Counted from the stretch's first letter, positions 48,070 to 59,358 are shown. The stretch is DNA of 64,000 nt from Streptococcus toyakuensis (GCF_024346585.1 NZ_AP024523.1:1497001-1561000), one strand, 5' to 3'. Numbers and translations are program-made. Notes: generated by a model not told the origin, from the letters alone.

Positions 48070-48582
48070 TTAATAATGCATCAGAACTTTGTAATCGTAG
48101 TCACCGATTTTTTCACGGCCGTTCAATTCATCCAATTCAACAAGGAAGGCACAACCTGCTACAACACCACCAAGTTTTTCAATCATCTCGATGGTTGCCT
48201 TAACAGTTCCACCTGTTGCCAAGAGGTCATCTACGATAAGAACACGTTGACCTGGCTTAATGGCGTCAGCATGCATAGTCAAGGTATCAACTCCGTACTC
48301 TTTTTCATAGTCAGCAGAAATGACTTCACGTGGCAATTTCCCTGGCTTACGAACAGGCGCAAAACCAATTCCCAACTCAAAAGCAACTGGACAGCCCACG
48401 ATAAAACCACGAGCTTCAGGCCCTACGATCATATCGATTTTCTTGTCAGTAGCATATTGAACGATTTCACGAACAGCGTAGCTATAAGCATTTCCATCAG
48501 CCATCAAAGGACTGATATCACGGAAGGTAATTCCTTCCTTTGGATAATTTTCAATTGTTGCAATGTAATCTTTTAAATTCAT
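48070..48582 (-). CDS. apt: Adenine phosphoribosyltransferase
   Basis: Salvages adenine to AMP using PRPP. A 170-residue enzyme: the start at ATG 48582 gives the usual [19 protein letters not shown]-terminus, whereas the open frame runs 26 codons further without a family match. The PRPP-binding motif [13 protein letters not shown] is at about residues 120-132, and the substrate-side loop EARGFIVG at about 64-71. In pneumococcus the same gene lies next to metA/dnaD-type genes. Just beyond the downstream methyltransferase the pneumococcal order breaks. Confidence 0.95.
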   Translation of the reverse strand: MNLKDYIATIENYPKEGITFRDISPLMADGNAYSYAVREIVQYATDKKIDMIVGPEARGFIVGCPVAFELGIGFAPVRKPGKLPREVISADYEKEYGVDTLTMHADAIKPGQRVLIVDDLLATGGTVKATIEMIEKLGGVVAGCAFLVELDELNGREKIGDYDYKVLMHY

Positions 48583-48667
48583 CTTTTTCTTTCTTTCAAA
48601 GTTTTTACTCTCTATTATAGCATATTTTTTAAGAAAGAAAAAAGGAAAAGTTAACTTCAATGATTAT

Positions 48668-49426
48668 CTAACGATTTGACGATTTATAACTAGCCATAGC
48701 AATAAAGCCCAAGTTCTTTTTATTCTTAGCGAACATTTTATACATAGTTAAAAACTGCTTTCTATTCTCCTTTTTACAAGCATTTACACAAATTTTCAAA
48801 GTTCCTAGCCAACCTTCGTCATAAATCATACCTGATAATTTCATTAATGTCATTTCACCAGTCAATACTTTCACATCACGATAACCTGATTCTATCATCA
48901 CATCTTCCCAACCATCTTGAGTTAAAGGACCTACATTTACATTAATTGCTTGTGACAATTCCTGTCTGACAGACTCTTTAGCTTCCTTAAGAAGTACATC
49001 ATGTGTCAAAAGAAGACCTTCAGGTTTTAAAACCCTTAGATACTCCATTACACATTTTTTCTTAGCTTGATCGGCTTGCATAGTCAGCATAGCTTCATTT
49101 ATAACAATATCAAAACTAGCATCTTCATAAGGAAGTTTCATTGCATTAGCTCTTTCAAAACTGATCAAATGACCAACACCTGCCGTTTCAGCAGATTTTT
49201 TAGCCACTTCTAAAGCTTGAGCATCCATATCAACAGCAGTTATCTTACAACCAAAACGCTGTGCCAACTCAATTGCTGTAGTTCCCCTATTACACGCAAC
49301 TTCTAGTATTCTCTTTTCTTTTGAAAATCCTCCTTCTGCAATTAACCAATCTGTGGCACGTTTTCCACCTGGACGTAAGCGTTTTTTCCCCAATTTTGCT
49401 AAAAACTTATGACCTGCTTCTGACAT
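48668..49426 (-). CDS. Class I SAM-dependent methyltransferase
   Basis: A 252-residue Rossmann-fold methyltransferase. Motif I reads ILEVACNRGTTAIEL (about 40-54), with an acidic motif II end in ITAVDMDAQALEVA (about 62-75), and the motif IV-like DIVINEAMLTMQAD follows (about 110). The C-terminal part is Lys-rich. The substrate is unknown; relatives methylate small molecules or lipids. A TATAAT (49450-49455) lies upstream and GAGGT precedes the ATG. It is separated by 85 bp from apt on the same strand. Confidence 0.85.
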   Translation of the reverse strand: MSEAGHKFLAKLGKKRLRPGGKRATDWLIAEGGFSKEKRILEVACNRGTTAIELAQRFGCKITAVDMDAQALEVAKKSAETAGVGHLISFERANAMKLPYEDASFDIVINEAMLTMQADQAKKKCVMEYLRVLKPEGLLLTHDVLLKEAKESVRQELSQAINVNVGPLTQDGWEDVMIESGYRDVKVLTGEMTLMKLSGMIYDEGWLGTLKICVNACKKENRKQFLTMYKMFAKNKKNLGFIAMASYKSSNR

Positions 49427-49571
49427 TTGAACACCTCTGTTTTTTCTTCATTATAACATAAAATAATATTATCTAATAATTCTAATCTATTATTTGATGA
49501 ACTAGAATCAAAAGCATACAAGCCACCATGACTATATCATAAATTTATTATTACCTCTCTAGTTCGAATTC

Positions 49572-49676
49572 ATACTCAATAAAAATCAAAGAGCAAACTA
49601 GAAAGCTAGGCGCAGGCAGTACTTGAGTACGACAAGCCGACGATGACGTAGTTTGAATTTGATTTTTGAAGAGTAT
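49572..49676 (+). repeat. BOX element, boxA-boxC form without boxB
   Basis: It starts ATACTCAATAAAAATCAAAG and ends GATTTTTGAAGAGTAT in the plus orientation, 105 bp long. It lies 33 bp from the end of the transposase frame, in the 283-bp space before the ISL3 element. Confidence 0.85.
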
Positions 49677-49709
49677 CAATTGCTCACGTAGTTTACTCAT
49701 ATAGGTTCA

Positions 49710-51023
49710 CTAGTAGATGGTAACCACGGAGTACTTACATCTCAGATGAACGACATGGCTGTTATACTCAAAAAAAGAAAGGACAAAATTCGTCCTTTCT
49801 TTTTTGATATTGAGAGCGATAAAAATCCGTTTTTTGAAGTTTTCAAAGTTCCGAAAACCGAAGGCATTTCGTTTGATAAGTTTGATGAGATTATTAGTCG
49901 CTTCTAATTTGGCGTTGGAGTAGGGTAGTTGAAGGGCGTTGACAATCTTTTCTTTGTCCTTTAGGAAGGTTTTAAAGACAGTCTGAAAAAGAGGATGAAC
50001 CTGCCTAAGATTGTCCTCAATAAGTCCGAAGAATCTGTCTGGCTCCTTGTTCTGAAAGTGAAAAAGTAAGAGTTGATAGAGATGATAGTGGTGTTTCAAC
50101 TCTTCTGAATAGCTCAAAAGCTTGTCTAGAATCTCTTTATTCGTTAAGTGCATACGAAAAGTAGGGCGATAAAAACGTTTATCACTGAGTTTACGACTAT
50201 CCTGCTGGATGAGCTTCCAGTAGCGCTTGATGTCCTTGTATTCATGGGATTTTCGCTCAAATTGATTCATGATTTGGACACGAACACGACTCATAGCACG
50301 GCTTAAGTGTTGTACAATGTGAAATCGATCTAGAACGATTTTAGCACATGGAAAAAGCTGTTTAGCCAAGGCATAATAAGGACTAAACATATCCATCGTA
50401 ATGATTTTCACCTGACAACGAACAGCTCGCTCGTAGCGCAGAAAGTGATTTCGGATGATAGCTTGTGTTCTACCTTCAAGAACGGTGATAATGTTGAGAT
50501 TATCAAAGTCTTGTGCAATGAAACTCATTTTTCCCTTTGTAAAGGCATACTCGTCCCAAGACATAATCTCTGGAAGACGAGAAAAATCATGCTTAAAACG
50601 GAAGTCATTAAGCTTGCGAATGACAGTTGAAGTTGAAATAGCCAGTTGATGAGCGATATCGGTCATAGAAGTTTTTTCAATCAATTTTTGCGCAATTTTT
50701 TGGTTGATAATACGAGGAATTTGGTGATTTTTCTCGACGAGAGAGGTCTGTGAGACCATCATTTTAGAGCAATGATAGCACTTGAAACGACGCTTTTTAA
50801 GGAGGATTCTGGTAGGCATACCAGTTGTTTCAAGGTAAGGAATTTTCGATGGTTTTTGGAAGTCATATTTCTTCATTTGACTTCCACATTCAGGACAAGA
50901 TGGGGCCTCATAATCCAGTTTAGCGATGATTTCCTTGTGGGTATCTCTATTAACAACATCCATAATTTGGACATTAGGGTCTTTGATATCGAGCAGTTTT
51001 ATGATAAAATGTAATGGTTCCAT
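49710..51023 (-). CDS. ISL3 family transposase
   Basis: A 437-residue DDE transposase. An N-terminal zinc-binding region (CPECGSQMKKYDF and RFKCYHCSK, about 38-85) and an HTH (DIAHQLAISTSTVIRKL, about 122-138) precede the catalytic core. The core shows MSWDEYAFTKG, ITMDMFSPYYALA and IVLDRFHIVQHL with the DDE acidic residues, and ends with NLIKLIKRNAFGFRNFENF. The last roughly 20 residues (after KKERTNFVLS) look unlike the family end and are partly encoded by a hairpin at 49771-49805, so the 3' end may read out of the element. The rest appears intact. Confidence 0.88.
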   Translation of the reverse strand: MEPLHFIIKLLDIKDPNVQIMDVVNRDTHKEIIAKLDYEAPSCPECGSQMKKYDFQKPSKIPYLETTGMPTRILLKKRRFKCYHCSKMMVSQTSLVEKNHQIPRIINQKIAQKLIEKTSMTDIAHQLAISTSTVIRKLNDFRFKHDFSRLPEIMSWDEYAFTKGKMSFIAQDFDNLNIITVLEGRTQAIIRNHFLRYERAVRCQVKIITMDMFSPYYALAKQLFPCAKIVLDRFHIVQHLSRAMSRVRVQIMNQFERKSHEYKDIKRYWKLIQQDSRKLSDKRFYRPTFRMHLTNKEILDKLLSYSEELKHHYHLYQLLLFHFQNKEPDRFFGLIEDNLRQVHPLFQTVFKTFLKDKEKIVNALQLPYSNAKLEATNNLIKLIKRNAFGFRNFENFKKRIFIALNIKKERTNFVLSFFEYNSHVVHLRCKYSVVTIY

Positions 51024-51097
51024 ATGATTCTTTCTAATGAGTTGTTTCGTCGCTTTTCATTATAGGTCATATGGGACTTTTTTTCTACACAAAAATA

Positions 51098-51147
51098 GGC
51101 TCCATAATATTTATAGGGGATTTACCCACTACAAATATTATAGAGCC
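51098..51147. repeat. Terminal and subterminal inverted repeats of the ISL3 element
   Basis: GGCTCCATAATATTTATAGG starts the inner arm (51098-51119), and the outer arm (51125-51147) is its near-perfect inverse. Only 5 bp separate them, so the IS end can form a hairpin. Confidence 0.8.
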
Positions 51148-51907
51148 GAAAATTCGTACTTCAGATACAATTTAATGATATCACACTTCTATATTGTAAG
51201 CAAGTAATTCAATTAAAAATTTACACTATAATAAATAAATTTTAGTTTTCAAACTTATTTTTATTTTTTATAATAATAAATATATTTTATTTTTAAGTAT
51301 TCGTCCTCTTTTTAGTAATATTAAAAGCAATTTTTACCATTTTTTGTCGAATATTAGCAAATCCATTTTCAGAAAAAATTGGAAATTTTTATCATTTTAG
51401 TTAGTCAATCAAAAAATAAAAATTCCTCCTTCAAAAACTCAAAAGAGGAATTTTTATTATCCACAATTAACATGCATAATTATAATATCATATTTTAAAA
51501 CATTTTGCAAGTGCTTTTGTTTTGAAATATCAAACTTCTATAAAACTTTCGGTTTTTATTTTATATTTTTCAATCTTTACAATTGATTTTTACAAATTTT
51601 ATACCGTTATTTAAATAAGATAATTCGTGTTTTAAAACCATGGTTTTTTGGATGTTATTTCCAAAAATAACCTATTTAAATTTTAATTAAAATTATCGTA
51701 TTTTTATAATTTATATGAGTGGATAAACTGGTTTTATAGAGCTTGTTGCCACATTTATATTACCATTTTTAATCTTTCTATTTTGATCTACTAAAGATGC
51801 TGATTCATCCAAATATTTCATTATTCGGTTTTTAACTTATCAAAAAAATTTCAATAAAAAAATGCCTTAGCTTTCTCTGAAATTTTTCAGTTATTTTTCT
51901 AGTTAGC
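51148..51907. other. AT-rich non-coding stretch between the IS and the CshA-like gene
   Basis: This 760-bp stretch is very AT-rich and has no credible gene on either strand. It holds the promoter-like and terminator-like unit at 51416-51510 described separately. The promoter part resembles the promoter of the CshA-like gene, so the region may be what remains of a lost neighbour. Confidence 0.6.
51416..51475 (-). ncRNA. Predicted ~60-nt RNA from an orphan promoter-terminator unit
   Basis: On the minus strand TTGCAA (51505-51510), a 17-base spacer and TATTAT (51482-51487, TG-extended) predict a start near 51475. A hairpin with 13-bp arms (ATAAAAATTCCTC / GAGGAATTTTTAT, 51416-51457) and a T run follow directly. 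No reading frame with a ribosome site lies between. It could be a small RNA or the attenuated leader of a deleted gene. Confidence 0.4.
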
Positions 51908-51943
51908 AAAAAAAACTGATGAATCATTCGATTCATCAGTTTT
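51908..51943 (-). terminator. Terminator of the CshA-like surface gene
   Basis: AAAACTGATGAATC and GATTCATCAGTTTT form a perfect 14-bp stem with a 4-nt loop, and an A run on the left gives a U tail on the minus strand. It lies 45 bp past the stop. Confidence 0.85.
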
Positions 51944-52813
51944 CCGGATAGTTTGTCCACTCTTAACAAATCATATCAATTTGAAAGCTTAGTCTTCCTT
52001 CTTCTTGCGAGCTACAAGACCAAATCCGCTCAATACTCCGAGAAGTCCAAGTGCCGCAAGGCTAGCATTGTCTTCTGTACCAGTATTTGGCAACTCTTTT
52101 TGACCTTCAACATATTTAGGTGTTGCTGGTTGTTTTGGTTGCTCAGGTACTGCTGGCATGTCTGGAGTTACTGGTTTCTCAGGGCTTGTTGGCTCTTGTG
52201 GAGAAACTGGCTGAACTGGTTGACTTGGTTCAACTGGAGTTGGCATCTCAACTTTCTTGAAGATATGTCTGATATTTCCATTTGGATCTGTCACAGTCTT
52301 CACATATTCGTAACCTGGAATTGTTCCTGGTTCTTTAGAACCTGGTTCCGTTGGTTTCAATGGATTTCCATTCTCATCAGTCCAAGTTGTTGTAATTTGT
52401 TTACCTGGATTTGGTTGAGGAATAAGTGGTGTTGAAACTTTCTCATAAACGTGTTCTATATCGCCGTTTGGAAGTTTCTTAGTTTCTACGAAGCGGTATC
52501 CTGGGATATCTTTCTTAGGTTGTTCACCATCTTCTGTTGGATAACCTGGAATTTCATTACCGTCTTTATCCTTAAATGAAGTCTTAACCTTTTCATAGAT
52601 GTGTTCTGTGTCTCCGTTTGGAAGAGTCTTAGTTTCTACGAAGCGGTAACCTGGAATATCTTTCTTAGGAGTTGTACCTTCTTCAGTAGTTGTTCCTGGA
52701 ATTACATTGCCATCTTTATCTTTATAAGTTGTTGTAACTTTTTCATAGATGTGTTTTGTATTTCCTTTTTCGTCTACTTCAGTTTTAACAACTTTGTATC
52801 CTGGAATTACTTC

Positions 52814-52843
52814 AGCTGGTTCCATCTTTAGATGGAACCAGCT
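52814..52843. repeat. Perfect palindrome at the frameshift of the CshA-like gene
   Basis: AGCTGGTTCCATCT (52814-52827) and AGATGGAACCAGCT (52830-52843) are perfect 14-bp arms around TT. The reading frame changes inside the palindrome: 2 nt are missing, or 1 nt is extra, relative to an open frame. Confidence 0.9.
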
Positions 52844-53129
52844 CAACTTCTTTACCATCTTTTCCTACTACTACAAATTTAGTATCAGGACGAACTGTTG
52901 GTGTATATGTAGCAGTAACTGGTGTACCGTTCTTATCTACACGTTTAACTGTCACACCTTTAGCTTTTCCTACGAAGTCTTTTTCTGGAGTGAATGTTAC
53001 TTTACCATCTTTGTCGATAGTGTAAGTTCCTTCTCCTGGTACAACTTTTGTAGTTGTTCCATCTTCGAATGTTGGTGGTACATCTTCATCGATTGGTACA
53101 TTAGGGTTTCCTGGGGTGAAGACTGGTGT

Positions 53130-54770
53130 TCCAGTTTGTTGTTGGCCTTTAGGACCTTCAGATTCTGCAGGTGTTCCAACTGGTGTTACCGGAGTTACTG
53201 TTGGGGTGTATTTAGCCGTTACTGGGGTACCGTTCTTATCTACACGTTTAACTGTTACTCCTGTTCCTACTCCTGTGAATGTTTTCTCAGGTGTAAATGT
53301 TACTGTGCCATCTGGTGCCACTGTGTAAGTTCCTTCTCCTGGAATTGTCTTAGTTGTTGATCCATCTTCGAAGGTTGCTGGTACTTCATCATCCATTGGT
53401 ACGTCTGGGTTACCTGGTGTAAATGTTGGTTTGCCGTTTTGTTCTTTACCTTGGATATCTGTTGTTTCAGCTGGGTCTGCAGTTGGGGTTACTGGAGTCA
53501 CGTTTGGTGTATATTTAGCTGTTACTGGAGTACCATTCTTATCTACACGTTTAACTGTTACTCCTGTTCCTTTACCTGTGAATGTTTTCTCAGGTGTGAA
53601 CGTTACTGTTCCATCTGGTGCTACTGTGTATGTACCTTCGCCTGGAATTGTCTTAGTTGTTGATCCATCTTCGAAGATTGCTGGTACTTCGTCATCCATT
53701 GGTACGTCTGGGTTACCTGGTGTAAATGTTGGTTTGCCGTTTTGTTCTTTACCTTGGATGTCTGTTGTTTCAGCTGGTGTTCCTTCTGGAGTTACTGGAG
53801 TTACTGTTGGGGTGTATTTAGCTGTTACTGGGGTACCATTCTTATCTACACGTTTAACTTTTACGCCTGTACCTACTCCCGTGAATGTCTTCTCAGGTGT
53901 GAACGTTACTGTGCCGTCTGGTGCTACTGTGTATGTTCCTTCGCCTGGAATTGTCTTAGTTGTTGATCCATCTTCGAAGGTTGCTGGTACTTCGTCATCC
54001 ATTGGTACGTCTGGGTTACCTGGTGTAAATGTTGGTTTGCCGTTTTGTTCTTTACCTTGGATATCTGTTGTTTCAGCTGGGTCTGCAGTTGGGGTTACTG
54101 GAGTTACTGTTGGTGTATAAGTTGTTTCTACTTTTGTTCCGTTAGTATCTTTAGCAACAACTTTGGCTGGGTCTGGTGTTCCTACGAAGTCTTTGTTTGG
54201 TTGGAATGTAATCACTCCTGTTGCTGGATCAATTGTGTAGGTTCCAACTTCTTTACCATCTTTCATCGCTGGCATTGTGGTTACTTCGTTACCACTTGGG
54301 TCTACCAATTTAACAGTTGTCTTATCAATTGGTGCTACTTCATCACCTTGTTTGAACATTGACTCTGTTTCTTGAGTTTGTGGTTGACCTTGTTTTCCAG
54401 TTGTTTCTTTTGGTTCTGCTGTTGGTACTACTGGGGTTACTGTTGGGGTGTAAGTTGTTTCTACCTTAGTTCCGTTAGTATCCTTCGCTACAACCTTAGC
54501 TGGATCTGGTGTGCCTGTGAAGTCTTTGTTTGGTTGGAATGTGATTACTCCTGTTGTTGGATCAATTGTGTAGGTTCCAACTTCTTTACCATCTTTAAGA
54601 GCTGGCATTGTGGTTACTTCATTACCACTTGGGTCTACCAATTTAACAGTTGTCTTATCAATTGGTGCTACTTCGTCACCTTGTTTGAACATTGACTCTG
54701 TTTCTTGAGTTTGTGGTTGACCTTGTTTTCCAGTTGTTTCTTTTGGTTCTGCTGTTGGAACTACTGGAGT
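53130..54770 (-). repeat. Long tandem DNA repeats encoding CshA-type fibril units
   Basis: Near-identical units recur with a 303-bp period (copies beginning near 53431, 53734 and 54037) and a 333-bp period (near 54372 and 54705). Such repeats invite unequal recombination and assembly collapse. Confidence 0.85.
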
Positions 54771-57700
54771 CACTGTTGGGGTGTAAGTTGCTGTTGCTGG
54801 TGTTCCATTCTTATCTTTAACTTCAACAGTTGCTGGATCTGGTGTTCCTATGAAGTCTTTATTTGGTTTAAATGTTACAACACCTGTTAATGGATCGATT
54901 ACGTATTTACCAACTTCTTTTCCATCTTTTGTTGCTGAAATTTCTGTCGACTCTACTGGTTGTCCATTTACTACGAATTTAGCTGGTTGTTTTTCGTTGA
55001 TTGTAATCGGTGCTGTTTCATCACCTTGTGTAAACTTAGGTGTTCCTGTTTGTTCTTGACCTTGTTTACCAGTTGAAGTTACGTCTTCTCCTGTTGGTGT
55101 AACTGGTGTTACCTCTGGAGTGTATTTCCCTTTTGATGTAACTGGAACTTGATTTCCTTCTGAGTCAGTTGCTGTTACTGATACTTGTACATTAACACCT
55201 TTAGCTTTTCCTTTAAATGTTAAAAGTGGTTCAAATGTTACTACACCTGTTGTTGGATTGATTGAATATGTTCCTTCTCCATCAACTACCACTTTACCTT
55301 CAGTATTAGCTCCTTCTAATGAATATACAGCTGTTGCCCAGTCAACATTTGTTCCATCTGGAGTATTTGTTGTTGTATTTAATCCAGAGAAACGATCTTT
55401 TCCTAATTTAAAGGTTTGATGTTGTCCTTGTTTTCCTGTAGTCTCATCTGAAGATGGTGCAATTCCGTATACAGTTGGTGTATATGCATTTTCTACCGCT
55501 ACTGTTACTGGAGTTCCTGATTCATCGTTGAATGTTACATTCGCCGAAACTTTCATCGGTGTAGCTGTTCCAACAAATCCTTCAACTGGTGTAAATGATA
55601 CTTCACCTGTCGTTGGATCTACAGTGTAAGTTCCTTGATCAGTTGTTACAGATTCAACTTTAGCTCCTGTGTTTGGATTTACTAGTTTGTAATCTGATAC
55701 TGTAGTTCCTTCTTTTCCATCATTGAAATTATCTTCCATTGAGTCAGTTTGTTTTTGACCTTGAGCTCCTGATGATTTCTCTGGATCTGTTACTACGATG
55801 TAGTAAGTTGTTTCTGCTACTGCGTCTTCTGTTACTGCACCTGCATCTGTTCCATCTACTGTTGGAGTTGTTACAACACCGTTTGAATCTACTGCACTTA
55901 CTGTTACTTTGTAGCGTCCTTTTTGAGATAATACATAAGCGTTAGCTTTAGCTAAGTTTGCTTCTGCAGCTGTTTTAAGGGCTGCACGTGCTATTTCTAC
56001 TGTTTTTTCAGCTTCTAAAGCTGCAGTACGTGTTGACTCTACTTCAGTATTTTTTGCTGAAAGGTTTACTTTAGCTGTTTCTAATTGTGTTTCTACAGAT
56101 GCTTTAAACTCTTTAGCATGCGCAAGTCTTCTCTCTGCTAATTCTTGAGCCGTCGGAGAAATAGAGCGTAGTTTTAAATTATCTAATGCTTTTTGAGCAT
56201 CATCCGCTAATCTTGAAGCACGATCCAATAGTTCTTGAAGACGAGCTAATTCGTTTTGTGAATCTTGTTGTTCTTTGATAGCTGTTGCTGCTGCTTTTGT
56301 TTTTTCAGCAGCAGTACGTTGAGCCTGAATGTAAGCAGCTTCTTCAGTTTGCGCTGTATTAAATTCCTTTTCACTTCCATCTGGTGCAGTTACTGTTACT
56401 TTTGTTTTGATAGTATCAGAATCTGTTGCTGATGTTTTATCATCGATAGCATCAGTAAATGCTACGTTTGCTTTAGTAGATTTAATTAAGTCTACTGATG
56501 TACCTTTTGCTTCTGAATAACTTGCTGAAGTCCCTGTTGGTTTAGCATTTTGAATTGATGCTACATCTGTAGAAGTTGCTTCACGGTATGCAATATACCC
56601 TTTAAATCCAGAATCTGTAGAAATATTCCATCCTGCATTTGATTTTTCTGCAGTAACAGCCGAACCATCAGAAGCAGTCCATTTATCTGTTACTGAATCA
56701 TAATTCACAGTTACAGTAACACCTGTTGTATCAGCTGTCTGAGCTTTTGGTGAAGTAGTAACTGTACGCTTTACATCACTGACCGCTTTTACTTCTCCGT
56801 TTTTGCGGATTTCTGCAACTTTTTCTATTAAAGTAGCTACATTTGAAGTTGTAGTCCATGTACGAGTAAATTCGTAAACGATGTAATCCACACTACCATC
56901 TGCTTTTGCATCTGTATAGACACGACGTTCTGTTAATGTTGTAGTTCCATCTACATTCTTTTTTAGTACATATGCATCTTCATTTGGAAGATCGTATTTA
57001 CCTGTTGCACTATTGAAAGTAGCTGTATATTCTTTATCATCTTTATCTTTTACTTTAACAACTTCACGCTGTAAATTTGCACGTACTTTATCTGTAGTAG
57101 CTTTTGCTGCAATACTATCAACACCAACGTATTTTGTAGATTCTGGTGTTACAGTTAAGTTAAGAGTTGAATCTTCTGTTGTAGATGCTACTCCTAATAT
57201 CGCACCTTCTTGTACAGCTGTATTAGTAGTACCTGCAGCTACTGTCCAGTTGCCATCTTTAACTACAAGTTTTGTAACTGTTCCATCTGGCATTGTAATT
57301 TCCGCTTTGTTAGCACCTTTTGAAATTGTCACAGGTACATTTGTAGCATAAGCTTCAACATTCTTAACAGTAATCTTAGGGGCTACTGCAATTGTAATAT
57401 TTTCATGAGCTTCTTGACCATACATATTCCAATCCGTATTTGTTGCATTGGTTGTATTATTATAATCTTTGGCATAAGCAGTTGCTGTGAAAATACCAGC
57501 TTCATTTGCTGTTCCAGTAATATCTCCAGTTGTTGGATTATAATTTAATCCTGGTACAACATCATTTATCGAAGTTTCACTTCCTGTATAATTACCGTTT
57601 AAGCTTGTATGCGCTGTGATTGTACGCGGTGAGTTCTGAGTTCTTACTCTAGATCCATCAACTGCAGTAAAGGTTGCGCCTTTCTCTTGTTTAGGGGCAG

Positions 57701-59358
57701 TTTTTGAACCAGCAACAACTTTGTCTCCACCACTTGTGTATACATAACCAGCTCTTTCATCACGACTAATTCCATCATTATCTACATATTCAATGTTATG
57801 ATTTACTTGATCACCTATTGTTACTAATTTTGATGTTCCTTGAATACGTGGTGCAGAGCTATCTTGCCATCCAATCCAACCAGCTTGTAGGTCACGGAAG
57901 TACACTTTTTGCTCAGTATCACCTTTTGCTACAGTTAATTCATAACGGAAGTCGTACACCCCATTCTGGATATTGGCTCCGATATAACCTTCTACAGTAT
58001 CCGAATTTGCGTTATAGCCTAAACCTGGCGGCAAGTTCATTGGAGTGACTTTCTTGATAGTATAGCCTGCTGCTTTTGCCGCATCGTTTAACTCGAAACG
58101 TTTTGTTACATCTTTTAGATAAACATAGTGGTTACCTTGTTCATATGTGTATCCATAAATTTCTGTTGCTAGATATTCCTAAGCTCCACCTGATCCATAT
58201 GGGTTAGTATTATTATTTTGACCACTTGCACGAAGCTTATTATTCCACATCGCTGCTTCACGTCCAAGTTTTTGTGCTTCTGTTTTTGATAACGGAAGGT
58301 CAGTACGTGCTCCAGTACCAGGTTGTGGGTTGTTTTTAGCAACTTCTTCTGTGTTTTCTGATTGGAATCCTTTTACATAAATTCTATATGCAGCATTGCT
58401 ATCTAATTCTTTATACGTTTTACCAGTAGCTGTTGCAAACTCACCGTTTTCTTTTCTAAGTTCGGTAGATGCTAGTGTATACCCTTCATTAGCTGAACGT
58501 AGGTTTGAACCTTCTACTAGTTCTTTACCGTTACGCTCATCTTTTGAACCTGTGTTTTCGATAGCGTTTGATTCAGATTTTTTCTCTGTATTTTCCGCTT
58601 TCTTTCCGACAGTTTCTTTACCATTGGTAGTATCTACTGCTAGTGTTTCTTTCTTTTCTACTGGTTTATTTTTTAATTTTGAGTTAACAGTTGTAACAAG
58701 TTTGTTGTAGGCAGCCTTCAATTCATCTTGGCTTGTAGCATTTGAAAGAGCTGTTTTAGCTGCTTCCAAGTCAGCATTCAAAAGAGCCAAACTTTCGTCT
58801 GTCTTGTTTGCGTATTTACCAGCAGCAAGTTTCCCAGCTACTTCATTAACATAAGATTCAAGTTGAGACTTGTCTAGTTTAGGAGCAGCTTCTTCTTTTG
58901 TAACTTCTTCAGTTTTCTGCGCTTCTTCCTTTTTAGACTCTTCTACTTTAGGAGTCACTGCAGGAGTCGCTACTTCAGGTTTAGCTTCTTCTTTAACTTC
59001 CTTATTGTCTACTACAGGAGTTACAACTTTATCCTGATTATCTTCAGTATTAGCTGATACTACAGCTACATCAGAACCATTCCCATTAACTGCTGTTTCT
59101 GAGGCAGATACTGCTCCATTTCCAAGGAACATCAAACCAGCCGCAATCGCTACGGATGCTGCTCCAAAGCTATATTTACGAATCCCATAACGGATGTATT
59201 TTTCTACTCTAAAATCTTGTTGTTGCTTGCCTTTCATCGAGACTAACAACCTCCTTTTATTTTCATCATGTTAGTTAAAAATTTCCCAAAAAATCCCTCA
59301 ACAACTTTTACATAATTGAGAGAAAATTTTATATAATTCACAATTAACATGTATATAA

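Larger units (their letters stand above)
49710..51147 (-). mobile_element. ISL3-family insertion sequence (IS1167-like), one end recognised
   Basis: The transposase-5' end is defined by the inverted repeat CCCACTACAAATATTATAGAGCC (51125-51147; key ends CCCACT and AGAGCC), with a second, inverted copy at 51098-51119. No matching GGCTCTATAATATT-type repeat was found at the other side. Its boundary near 49710 is therefore set only by the transposase stop, and the copy may be truncated there. Confidence 0.75.
51989..59237 (-). pseudogene. Broken CshA-like fibrillar LPxTG surface protein gene
   Basis: One gene in three open pieces. The first (59237-58179, about 352 residues) has a YSIRK-type signal (YGIRKYSFGAASVAIAAG) and a charged region, then stops at an in-frame TAG (58179-58181). 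The same frame continues at once (EYLATEIYGYTYEQGNHYVY) and stays open to 52812. It carries a folded N-terminal region, a coiled-coil segment near 56000 and about nine CshA-type fibril repeats of 100-111 residues (TGKQGQ...TPTVTPV). A frameshift at 52812-52858 then leads to a piece (to 51989) with three MucBP-like IPGYRFVETK repeats, LPNTG, a hydrophobic segment and KKKED. ATG 59237 is preferred to the TTG at 59249, which touches the ribosome site. By family, an adhesin forming surface fibrils; as written, no anchored product is expected. Confidence 0.88.

Noticed and set aside
52812-52858. Programmed ribosomal frameshift in the CshA-like gene
   Set aside because: No slippery heptamer precedes the hairpin, and the frame change lies inside the palindrome itself; a mutation is simpler.
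51989-52858. A separate 289-residue LPNTG protein gene
   Set aside because: Its first residues come from the palindrome, no ribosome site or promoter precedes it, and the repeats continue the upstream frame after one frameshift.
58179-58181. Stop-codon readthrough or selenocysteine/pyrrolysine use at the TAG
   Set aside because: No recoding element was seen, the codon is TAG in an organism group without such recoding, and the gene has a second lesion.
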